The notes under the pieces were generated by a model, which did no database searches, had not been told where the DNA came from, and worked only from the letters and a program-made list of their open reading frames with translations. Positions 22,549 through 32,723 of a stretch of DNA of 64,000 nt are shown here, one piece after another. Every line of letters starts with the position of its first letter. Position 1 is the stretch's first letter. Source of the DNA: Cunninghamia lanceolata (lineage: Eukaryota; Streptophyta; Pinopsida; Cupressales; Cupressaceae). The stretch is taken from assembly GCA_027924645.1 (NCBI GenBank), contig BSBN01000187.1, forward strand, positions 19,300,001 through 19,364,000. Reading direction: 5' to 3'. The translations under genes and the position numbers were made by a program.

Positions 22549-25193
22549 TGCCTGAATTGACTGGTAGTTTTTTTTGAGCAATTTTTCATTCAGGCACTCT
22601 CCCTAAGTATCCAAAAAATGTTCTAAGTAATGGACCTCCTCAGCAGTTTTCAGCTGCATCATCATATTTCTTGAGGAGGAGGTCATCATCATCATGTTTG
22701 TTTCGATGATGGTCATCATCATCATGTTCTCCGTCGACCGGTTTCTCATCGTCATCATCATATTGAAGTATGGGGTGATGTTTGGTTTTTATCATGATGA
22801 TGCTGACGAGCTACAGTGCGCTTTGGTTTGTTCGCGGGGGTGATTTCTCAAGTATCCGGTGATCTTCCATTTATCACCTTGCGCCAACATGATGATGATG
22901 TTGCCCCGATGAGGTTGTTCGACCTGACTTGTTTTTTCCTAAGGGTCGTCGTCATCATCATCATATTTCCAGTTATCATCCTGCTGCTTGCGGAGGTCAT
23001 CATATTTTCTGCCTTCATGATATTTCGCCGGGGTGATATTTTTATCATCGGGTGATCTTGGTTATGATCATCCTGATGATGATGTTGAAGAGTTCTAAGT
23101 GCGACCCGATATTCACTAGGGTCATCATATTTTAGAACGTCAGGATGATCTTAGTCAATATCATCCTGATGATGTTGTATCACTTCTTGTTCTTTGTTTC
23201 TCATCCTGATGATGCTGACGTCATCCGTATATCAGGGTGATATTTTTCTTTCTGCCTATCTGCATCATGATATTCCGAAGGAAGGGGTGATATTTTCATA
23301 TCACCCGGATATATGTTTACTCGAGCATCATGATGATGCTGATATCAAGGAGATATCCGCCTGTTGGCTTCGCGCATTATCTACTGGGGGTGATCTTTTC
23401 AAGCATCATCATCATATTCAGCTATCGCCCCGATCTTACAGAGGAGCTACAGTGCAACCTGATGTTTGAACGTCAGGAGGATATTTCCAAATATCCGGTT
23501 GTCTTCCGAATATCATGATGATGTTAATATGATGATGACGTCATCAAGGTCCGCGGGGGTCATATTTCTAACAACTGATCATCTTGAAGAGACCTCCTGA
23601 TATTTGCAAACATGATGATGACGTCATCCGGATATGAGGAGGTGCGCAGTAGGCAGACATGATGATGACGTCAGCAGGATATGATGATGACGTCATCAGG
23701 ATGTTCATCGGCCAGACTTTTGGAATAAGCTCAGCAGGAGGATGTTCCTCCGATGGATCAGGTTGTGCCGATTATCATGAAGGGTATATTTCAAATATCA
23801 TGATGACGTCAGGGTGATATTTCGAACAACAGGATATCATGCTGCTGGAGGATGATGATGATGAAGTCTATACTAGTGTCGTCAGGAGCAAAAGCACCGA
23901 CATGATATATGCTCATGACCGAGTATATAAAGTGTTATTGAGGTCATCGCGGGGTGCATGTGGGATATTGTTATCCTGCATTTTCAAACATCATGATGAT
24001 GAATCTCGGCGGGAAATGCTTGCGATAGTCTGTATGATGATCTTCCCAAGGCCGCGGGTTGGTGCGCCATTAATGGCGATTGTTGCAGAGGTATGGGCGA
24101 TGGCGTGGATGGATCCTGTACCCGACTGAAGATGTACATCAGCGGATGGTGGCGCAGGGCTCGAGAAATCTTCCTGTCTCCTCCCCTACCTGCTGCATTC
24201 AAGTTTGGGCGCTAATCCGGTTGTGTTTGAGCGCCATTTTCCTGATACTGTGTATCTGGCGAAATTTTGGTCAACCATGTAATTAATTGCTGAGCACCTA
24301 CCTGGCTGTTATAAGCAGGTTGTATTGCTCTTTTGAAGGGTTGTTGAAAGTTGTAGATTTTTGGGCTCTGTAATCCATAACCAGCTGATCTGGTTGCTCT
24401 GTACAGTTTGTCTTGTGAGTTTATGTATCTCCTGTTGTAGGACTTGGCATGGATCCACTGATTTCATTGTTGACCTTATATGAGTAATGCTGTCTTAGCA
24501 TGTGTTGTGTTAATTCTGTCTCCAGTATTGCATGTATCCTTCTTCTGGATCTGGATGTTTGCTTATGTTTAGATTCTAGAGCATAGAATTCCTATGTTGA
24601 ATGTCTGATCTTTTAACCTCTGCTCAAGGGGCAGATTAAACTGTTTTCAGGTTGAACATTGGGAAGGGTATACTGCAGTAGGGATGCCATAAGTAGAGAT
24701 AGCTCAACACTCTTCATTGGGAGATATCTGTAAGGCAGATATCATGTGTATCCCCCTGAAATCCAGTTTTAGCTATTCATGCTGATCATTCACAGGTGTA
24801 TGTCTACCGACTCCAAGCCCTGGATAGGCACCAATCATGCTGTGTTCTTGTGTTATACACCATGTCCAGCTTTGCATCCAAATTCGTATCAAAACACTTC
24901 ATACCTCCACCTGTTAGTTGTAGGAGTAGGATTAGGAACCCCCTGCATACTCTCATACTCAACCAGACATCATGTCCAAGAATGTTGCCAGCCTTGTGAT
25001 CTATCATGCAGATCTCGGTCCATACATGAGAGTATTCTGCCTGTTGCTGTCAAGTTAGATCCTTCTATCTTTGAGCTAGTCAAGGTTACATCTTGAGTTA
25101 TAGGGATACCCCCCTTGGTGCGGCAGAACCAGAAGTGAAGGGGAGGAGCTCACGCAACCTCCTGTATTCAGTTGGCCTGAATCTGCCTGTGCA
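22549..25193. mobile_element. Nested insertion with ATCATC/TGACGTCA array, solo-LTR-like
   Basis: A 2645-bp block interrupts element 2 between Gag and protease. It has TG...CA ends (TGCCTGAATTGA and CTGCCTGTGCA) and TTAG on both sides (22545-22548 and 25194-25197). No internal LTR pair, primer site or protein domain is visible, so a solo LTR or a short non-autonomous element fits best. Other duplication frames (TTAGT, TAGTG) are also possible. Its first 1.3 kb is dense in ATCATC/GATGAT; a TATATAA box is at 23924-23930. It holds more CpG than the DNA around it, so it may be younger than its host. The last 1.2 kb is ordinary unique-looking sequence. Confidence 0.6.
22660..24005. repeat. ATCATC/GATGAT array with six TGACGTCA palindromes
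   Basis: TGACGTCA occurs at 23216, 23536, 23619, 23666, 23688 and 23804, mostly inside the longer context GATGATGACGTCATC. Other recurring pieces are GGGGTGATATTT-like, GAGCTACAGTGC (22809 and 23443, and a decayed form at 23089), and TATCCGGTGATCTTCC (22853, related at 23491). These order-preserving matches point to a degenerate larger unit of roughly 280-350 bp. TGACG and ACGT cores are binding sites of plant bZIP factors (established); a role as enhancer is inference. Confidence 0.8.
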
Positions 25194-25203
25194 TTAGTAG
25201 TGG

Positions 25204-26740
25204 CAAATCCTAATGCTGATTCAGAAGAAATGTCAACAGGTAACAAAAAGGATGATACTGAAAAATATGAAGAAACTGATACTTGCAAGCTGACCAAAAC
25301 AATGATAGATCAATGGTGATATGGATTGCTTTTGATGCAAGAGAAGAAGCCAAAGCTTGGGTAATTGATAGTGGTTGTTCTAATCATATGACTGGTTATA
25401 AGGAGAAGTTTATCAACCTTAAGAAGTGGAATGGTGGAGCTATTAAGTTTGGTGGTGATGAGTCAGTACAAATCTGTGGAAAGGTTGCTATAACTATTGA
25501 TGGGAAGAACAGGACTAAGGATGTTCTCTATATCAAAGGACTAAAGCATAATCTTCTTAGTGTCATTCAAATGTGCATTAAAGGATACAGTCTTACCTTT
25601 CATGCCAAAGGTTGTGAAATCAGGAAGGTAGGGTCTAAAAAACTAGTTGTAGAAGGCATCAAGTCATATGGTGATATCTATCATCTAAAGGAGGTAAATG
25701 GAAGAACATGCTTATTGGCTCAATCTAGTCAGTGTTGGCTATGGCAAAAGCAAATGTGACACACCAAATTTGACAATATGGTAAAGATCGGCTCTATATA
25801 TGCAGTGAGAGATATGCACAAGATAACCAAGCCTGCAAACACATTATGTAAGGAATGTCAAATGGGAAAGTAGACAAAGACAAGTTTCAAGAGCAAGGAA
25901 TACTCTTCTTCAATACCATTAGAGCTGATCCATATTGACCTATGTGGCACTACAAGAGTAAGGAGTCAACAAGGTGAAAGGTATTTCATGTTACTTATTA
26001 ATGATTATTCTAGAATGACTTGGGTTACTTTCTTAAGAGAAAAATCAAATGCCTTTGATAAGTTTAAGTTTTTCAAATGAAGTGGATAACTAGATATGTA
26101 TACTAGTTAAAATGAACATATCTAGTTAAATGAACATATACTAGTTAAATGAACATATCTAGTTAAATGAACATATCTAGTTAAAATCAGATGAAATGGA
26201 TACTAAGATCAAATGTTTAATGTCCAATAGAGGAGGTGAGTTTACTTTAAATGAATTTGATAAGTTTTGTGAAGATCATGGTATTAGGAGACATCTGTCA
26301 GCTCCTAAGACCCCTCAGCAAAATGGGGTCGTGGAAAGGAAGAATAGGATTGTGCAAGAAATGGCTAAGGCAATGTTGTTCAAGGATGCAGATCTGCCTA
26401 ACATGTACTAGAAGGAAATAGTTCACATTGTTGTCTATCTGACTAATAGAGTACAGTTAAGGGTCAATAGAACTAAGACTCCTTATGAGCTATGGTATGG
26501 AAGACCTCCCACTATCATATACTTCAAGATCTTTGGTAGAAAATTCTATATCAAAAGAGATGAAGAAGACCTAGGAAAGTTTGATTCAAGAAGTGATGAA
26601 GGGATCTTTCTTGGTTACTCAACCAGAAGCAAGGCCTATAGATGCTACAACAAGAGATTGGGAAAGATGATTGAAAGCACAAATGTCAAAGTAGATGAAG
26701 ACTTGTATCAGATCTCACAAGAATCAAAGGAGTCCGGATC
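25204..26740 (+). pseudogene. Element 2 protease and integrase (broken)
   Basis: The protease motif is WVIDSGCSNHMTGYK (about 25355), followed by NVLSV-type pre-integrase sequence. The zinc-binding part ends CKECQMGK near 25860. The core shows HIDLCGTTRVRS, NRGGEFTLNEF and QNGVVERKNR; as in element 1 the second catalytic aspartate is asparagine. The integrase is split by a short tandem repeat at 26103-26185. Stops lie at 25757, 25871, 26078 and 26409. The C-terminal TPYELWYGRPP and DEGIFLGYS are clear. Confidence 0.9.
26103..26185 (+). repeat. 18-19-bp tandem repeat inside the integrase
   Basis: CTAGTTAAATGAACATAT is repeated about four and a half times, with units of 18 or 19 bases. It shifts the integrase frame and separates the two halves of the core domain. 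The other copia copies here lack it. Confidence 0.92.
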
Positions 26741-28453
26741 TGATATTTTTCTATGCATTGAAGATGAAGTAGAAGAAGGGAAAGAAGAAAAGGAACAAGA
26801 ACCAGAGCAGATGCCCAAGACTCCAGCAAAGTATGTTTGGAAGAATCATTTAGCAGATCAGATCATTGGAGATAATAATAAAGGTGTGTTAACCAGGAGA
26901 AGTTTTGCAAAAGTATATGAGCAAGTAAACTTGTGTTTGTTATCAAAGATAGAACCCAAAACCTTTGTTGATGCTAACAAAGATGATGGATGGATAAAGG
27001 CAATGGAAGAAGAATTGAATCAGATTGAGAAGAATCAAAAATGGGAATTGGTTCCCAAACCAACCAATAAGAATGTTATAGGAACAAAGTGGGTGTTCCA
27101 GAACAAGTTGAATGAAGATGGTGAAGTTGTGAGAAACAAAGCTAGATAGGTGTGTAAGGGCTATTCTAGAGTTGAAGGCATTGATTTTGAGGAGACTTTT
27201 GCTCCAGTAGGTAGGATGGAGGCAATCAGAATGTTTCTTGCCCTTGATGCTCACAAGAACTTCAAGGTTTATTAGATGGATGTCAAGTTAGCATTTTTGA
27301 ATGGTGATCTAGAGGAAGAAGTCTACATTGAGAAACCAGATGGTTTTCAAATATCATAAGATCCAGACATGTTGTGCAAACTCAAAAATGCATTGTATGG
27401 TCTTAAGAAAGAACCTAGGGCTTGGTATTTGAGGTTGGATGAATACTTATTTCAACAAGGCTTCAAGAATGGTACTACATATAGCAATATTTACATCAAG
27501 GAAGAAGCAGATATGATATTGATAGTTACAGGATATGTTGATGACATCATCTTTGGTGGAGATGATGATATGTGCAAAAGGTTTGAGATGTCTATGATTG
27601 GTGAGATGTCTTTCTTCCTGGGACTTCAAATTGGTTAGCTAGATGATGGTATCTTTATTTCTCAGGCTAAGTATGTTAGAGAGATGTTGAAGAAGTTTGG
27701 TATGGAAGATTCAAAACTAGTGAGTACTCCTATGGTCATTGGATGTCACTTGAGCAAGGATGATGAGTCTCTAGAGGTTGATCAGATTTCCTATAGATCT
27801 ATGATTGGAGGATTGTTGTACTTGACTACTTCTAGACCTGATATCATGCATACAATATGTGTGGTTGCCAAATATCAAGCTAATCCCAAGAAAACACATG
27901 AGAAGGTAGTGAAAAGAATATTCAGATACTTGAAGGGAACTCCAGATTATGGCTTATGGTATCCAAGAGGTAATGACTTTGATCTAAGTGCCTACACTGA
28001 TGCTGATTGGGCTAATTGTGTTGATGATAGAAGAAGTACGAGTGGTGGTATTTTCTTTTTAGGAAGCAAATTGGTTCATGGCAGAGCAAGAAGTAAGATT
28101 TAGTGTCATTATCAACTGCAGAGGCAGAGTATATTGCAGCAGCATCATGTTGTACATAAGTATTATGGATGAAACAAACCCTGAAGTATATCAAGGTACT
28201 GTATGATGAGCATATTCCTATTTTGTGTGATAATACAAGTGCTATAAATATCTCCAAGAATCCAATTATGCATTCTAGAACCAAGCATATAGCAATCAGG
28301 TATCACTCTTTGAGATAGAAGGTTGCAAATAAGGAATTAAGATTGGAATATGTACCAACAAAGGATCAGATTGTAGATAGTTTCACAAAGGCTCTTGGAA
28401 AGGATACTTTTGAGGATCTCCAGCAAATGTTAGGGGTAATTGCCCCTCCTTGA
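26741..28453 (+). pseudogene. Element 2 reverse transcriptase and RNase H (broken)
   Basis: The reverse transcriptase runs from [20 protein letters not shown] through [14 protein letters not shown] sequence to the catalytic box GYVDDIIFGG near 27540. RNase H has DADWANCVDDRRSTSGG, then a frameshift near 28095 and STAEAEYIAAASCC, and ends at the TGA at 28451. In-frame stops lie near 27148, 27274, 27357 and 27637. The single frame from 26196 to 28100 is otherwise kept. Confidence 0.92.
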
Positions 28454-28694
28454 TAGATGCATAGTGGTGCATCTATCCAGGGGGAGTGGTTCATGTTATA
28501 TCTTTTTCTTGGACTGATGGTGGCTACCTCTTAGGGGGAGCATGTAGTGGTTACTGATGATAGGGGGAGTCTGTTTGTTGCAAGAAGTTATGCCCTAAGG
28601 AGAAGAAGTTGCCCTTTGTCCTTGATGTCAAAGGGGGAGAATGAGAAGGTATATGTGTAGCAGGTGTGTTGCCATCAATGCCAAAGGGGGAGAT
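28454..28694 (+). promoter_or_regulatory. Cluster of polypurine tracts of element 2
   Basis: AGGGGGAG occurs about five times between the end of pol and the 3' LTR (about 28480, 28533, 28561, 28633 and 28685). The last one touches the LTR and is the expected plus-strand primer. The arrangement matches element 1. Confidence 0.75.
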
Positions 28695-31060
28695 TGTTAC
28701 ACATATAGTTCTTAAGGTTGTAATTGATGTCATCATTATCACAAGGTTTTCATTGATGTCAACACTATCATGAATGTGTGATGGTGTTCATGGTTGGATG
28801 TCATGTTCTAAAGAAGATATATTAAGATGAGAATTAGAAGTTCATGGTTGGATGTCATGTCATATCCAGTGGCTAAAGAGAAGACATATTAAGATGAGAA
28901 TTAGAAGTTCATGGTTGGATGTCATGTTCCTAAAGCTCTTAGTCAACAAAGACTGTATTCATTAAGTATGTTTGTTGACAACAAAGAAGACATATTAATA
29001 TGGGACTTAGAAGCACTAAGATGATCAGATGTGTTGCTGATGTTGGGGAGATGTTACTGATGGTCAAAAGCATATTGTATGCTCTCTCTTTTTGTTCCTA
29101 AGAATGTATGTGTTGATACAAAGAAGTTTTGGCCTCTGGATGTTGGTGAACGTTTCTACTACAGGAAGACTATTTTGAAGATTGTCTGGGAGATTGATCT
29201 GCATTTTCATGCTTTTAATGTTGTATCTCTGCGGAGTGAATTTAGCCTCATATAGTGTTAAAGTATGTATGTTCCAAGTTTCACATTGTTTGGACTACCA
29301 AAAGAGTATTTTGTAGTTGACAGTTTAAAGACAGTGTTGTTCCTAAAGAAGATATTCATAATACTGTAATGTTTGGCTCTGCATTTCTTCATGTTTGAAG
29401 ATAAGGTCTTGCGGTTTAGAAGTTAAGTTCAGTGTCAAATGGAGGTACTATTTCCAAAGGTTCAAGTATCTACTCCCTCCACAGTGAAAGTTATGAGAGA
29501 CAGAGTTCTGGTTTGTGCTCTAGCAGAAGTAAGTGATGAAGAAGATTGTTTGGAATGCTCTGCATTTCTATACAGTGATAGATATGGCTTTGCAATTTTG
29601 AGGATATGTTCACAGAAATGTATGAGTGCATCCATATATGTTTCAGGTGTTTTGAAGGTCCACAAGCTTAGTTTTCAAATGATAGTTGTGATAGAGATTA
29701 TTCTGGATGCCTAGCAGTTCTTAGGACATATGCTAATGATGTGCGCCAACTTGTTGCAACTTGAAATGATACATTGACAGATGGAAGATGGTCCTAATGA
29801 TCTTATGTTGTCTATAGTTGCTTTGTAAGGTGTTTTCTACTCTCCCCAGTACTAGTTGTGGTCTGGAATGATGATATTTCCAGTCTATGTCTCTGTCTGG
29901 CTGACTGAAGAAGTTGGAGGTATGTGCCACAAAGTTCTTGTTGTGTGGAGTTCAAGAAGAGTTTGAAGATGATGTATAGGTCCTGCTGACTCACCTAAAG
30001 GAAGATCAAGCAATGTTTATGTATTCATGAGTATCACCAAGATTGTGAAGACCGATGTGCTACTTGTTTCATCTTTTCTTGCTTAAGGGTGACCTATTTC
30101 AAACTCATGAAGTGTGCGGATGTTATTCCTTGAATAATGATACTATGAATGATGTTTAGGACTAGACTAAGCATGAATTGGGATCTGCAAGGTGTGTGGT
30201 TCCTTCTGGCGTAGCATGTAGTTCATGATAGGGCTTGCCCTATGCATGTTTCATGTTGTGTGATCTCTGGCCGACTTGTAAAATGCAATATTCTTGTTGT
30301 ATTGGATGACTTGTAATGAAATCAATGTAATGTCATGTATATATTATAAACCTAGTTGATCTAGGTAAGGTATGATTGCAAAAATGAACATATGAGTGTG
30401 TGAAAAGAAGAATATGAAAATCATATGCATTGTGATGTTCGACTGAAGGAGAAAGAGTAGAAGTGTTAGAGGATATCCTGATTCATCTTGAAGATATTTT
30501 TGTGACAAGAGAAAAGTGAAGATTGTGTCTAACTGATCCAATCATCAGAAGAAAGTGTGAAGAGGCAGAATTGCAATCATCAAAGGTGTGAGCTTCAATG
30601 TCAGTTTTTCAAACAGTAGAAGGATTGTCATGTTGTAATCATTCCTGAGTTCATTCTTAGTTCAGGGAGTAGTTTCTTACTTGGGTTGTAGCCCTAAAAC
30701 AAAGTTAGTAGGGAGTTATCTTCCTTGGGAGTGACCCTAAATCAAAGTCTTCAAGGAGTAGTAGCTTCCTTGGGTTGTAGCCCTAAAACAAAGTCAGCCT
30801 GGAGTAGTAGCTTCCTTGGGTTGTAGCCCTAAAACAAAGTTGTTATTTTGAGCTTCATATATTGTGAGTTACTCCTCACCATGGTTTTTCCCTTCTTGGG
30901 TTTTCCATGTATATCTGGTGTTAAGTGTTGATGTGCATTATGTTGATCTTTCTTATTTATGTTAATACTGTAATGATTAAGTTTTAATCTGGTCCGGAGG
31001 ATTTGAAGTTTGTTTAGATATTGATTCACCCCCCCTCTCAGTATCTTGGTGTGTTCAACA
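28695..31060 (+). repeat. Element 2 3' LTR (2366 bp)
   Basis: Alignable along its length with 19211-21557, including the three early GTTCATGGTTGG repeats and the CTTCCTTGGGTTGTAGCCCT units near 30670-30840. It ends GTGTTCAACA and is followed by the duplication CCAAA. Confidence 0.93.
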
Positions 31061-31330
31061 CCAAATCCTCCTAAGCCTTGTGCAGGCCACGAGAATGTTG
31101 GCATAGATAAGATCCAAGTTTATACCTATCAATTGCTTAAGCTTTTTCTCAAAGGTTTCTAGAGCCTTATCAATGAATCCATTTGTGCATAACTTGTAAA
31201 CTTTGCTTTACATTTGCTTGAATGTAGCTGAAGTATTTTCATCAAATCCATTTTGCATCTATCCTACAATCTTTGTATTCTTTGAGGTGCCTTCTCTTGA
31301 GGCAATCAGCTTTTTGGTTCTTGAGTTTAT
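31061..31330 (-). pseudogene. PPR-like remnant
   Basis: On the minus strand two PPR-style phrases can be read with small frame corrections: QNGFDENTSATFKQM (31256-31211) and NGFIDKALETFEKK (about 31185-31138), then INLDLIYANILVACTRL up to the element 2 duplication. In plants YAQNGF-DKALETFKQMQ is a very common phrase of pentatricopeptide-repeat proteins, which act in organelle RNA processing. The two phrases are closer than one PPR unit (about 105 bp), so an internal deletion is likely. It is the only trace of a host gene here. Confidence 0.45.
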
Positions 31331-32723
31331 CTAAGCTACTCTTATATCTTCTTACATACTAAAATTACAATTGTTTTAGCCTTTCAATAATTCATATGTA
31401 TAGATCCTTTGAGGCCATAGATTTGTGATTTAGATTGCTTTATTTAGCATCACCCATGATCCCCACTAGAACTTCATTTTATTTTATAATGATGGAAATG
31501 GTTCACATCCCTCTCAACAACATCTTTTACACCCAAGAGTTAAGTCGTTGTCTAATGAGGGAAATAATTCTTATCTCTCATAGCAACCTCTTGAATACCC
31601 TCTATATATTTTTTGTGAGCTCTGTGTTTCCTTGTTTGGATAGTTGTGCCTCTTCACCCATCTTTGAGTTTGGTTCAGTTCACGGGCCTTGTATATGCTT
31701 CCTCTTTTGCTCGAAGGTACCTTAGTTTTATCATCAAATCCTTATATGTTAAGAGCCATAGTATTAATGCATCTTGTAGAGTTGAGTTTATATACTTCTA
31801 TGGCTGATTTACAATATAGATCAATGCATACTATTCACACAAAGATGTAGTTTTTATACCTCTATTTTCTTTTAAAGGTCGATGAACCTTGTTTACTTGT
31901 AGGGCCACAATATTATTTTTCTTTTAGGATAGATTCATATTAAGATCAAGAATAATCATATTTGTATTTACTTCTATTTGATTATTCTTTGAAAACTTGT
32001 CTCTCTTTTAAAGGATGAGAAGAATATGTTTAATATTATTAGGACATCGTAGTAATCTTTGGTTAAATTAATGTTTAGTCCTTGAGGGATTATTATTAAA
32101 TGCATTATGTTATGGTATTTAATGTGATTTTTCTATTATTTTGGTCATGTATAGGGGTGTGTTGAGTAATAGTTGTAATAAGAATATAAGCTCCTTCAAT
32201 CTATTGAAGTATATATAATTAGTATTGTTAAGTCTTTTGCTAGGTTCCTTTTGTAATGCATTAAGAAGATTTGTTTGTTAGACTTTCCATAATTATAATT
32301 CCTTGTTATCATCATGAGCTTTATATTTGTTTACTCTTCGAATTGTGGGTAAATATTAAGGATTAAGACTTGCCTCTAATGGGAATTGTAGTAAACATTA
32401 TTCATGTTATGTTCTTATCTTACTATTATATGCATGTAGTTAATAGTGGGATAGGTTAAATAAAGTGGTTATATCTTTAATGAATGAATGGTCTCCCTAG
32501 TTACTTTTTACTTAGTCAAGATAAATAGATGTCTTTTCTATGGGAAAGTAGTTTTGAATTATTAAGAAATAATATTAGATATTGATTCATAAGCTATCTA
32601 AAGCTTCTTGTGGAGGAAAATGGTTAGATTGTTTGGCATAGTTGTAACCTCATTTTAGTAACCCCTAGGGCTCATTGCAATTAATTGGTGCTTTCTCATG
32701 CTCTTTTGTTACTATAATGGTTA
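31331..32723. other. AT-rich intergenic DNA, no gene seen
   Basis: Mostly T-rich on the plus strand, with small low-complexity patches. The 96-codon frame at 31435 shows no domain and is probably chance. Confidence 0.5.

Larger units (their letters stand above)
19211..31060 (+). mobile_element. Element 2: complete Ty1/copia retrotransposon with a nested insertion
   Basis: Two LTRs (19211-21557 and 28695-31060) with TG...CA ends and a perfect 5-bp target duplication CCAAA (19206-19210 and 31061-31065). A tRNA-iMet primer site and several polypurine tracts are present. The internal order is Gag, protease, integrase, reverse transcriptase, RNase H on the plus strand, all broken. A 2.65-kb foreign block (22549-25193) separates Gag from protease. 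LTR ends with GATTCACCCCCC and the multiple purine tracts suggest the Sirevirus lineage (inference). Confidence 0.95.

Noticed and set aside
23839..24129. Open frame of 96 codons with an acidic start inside the ATCATC array region
   Set aside because: The acidic run is just GATGAT repeats read in one frame. No domain is visible and the frame is short.
26103..26185. CRISPR-like array
   Set aside because: Units are head-to-tail with no unique spacers, in a plant retrotransposon.
31435..31725. 96-codon frame in AT-rich DNA
   Set aside because: No recognisable domain, no conserved context and hydrophobic low-complexity composition typical of T-rich DNA.
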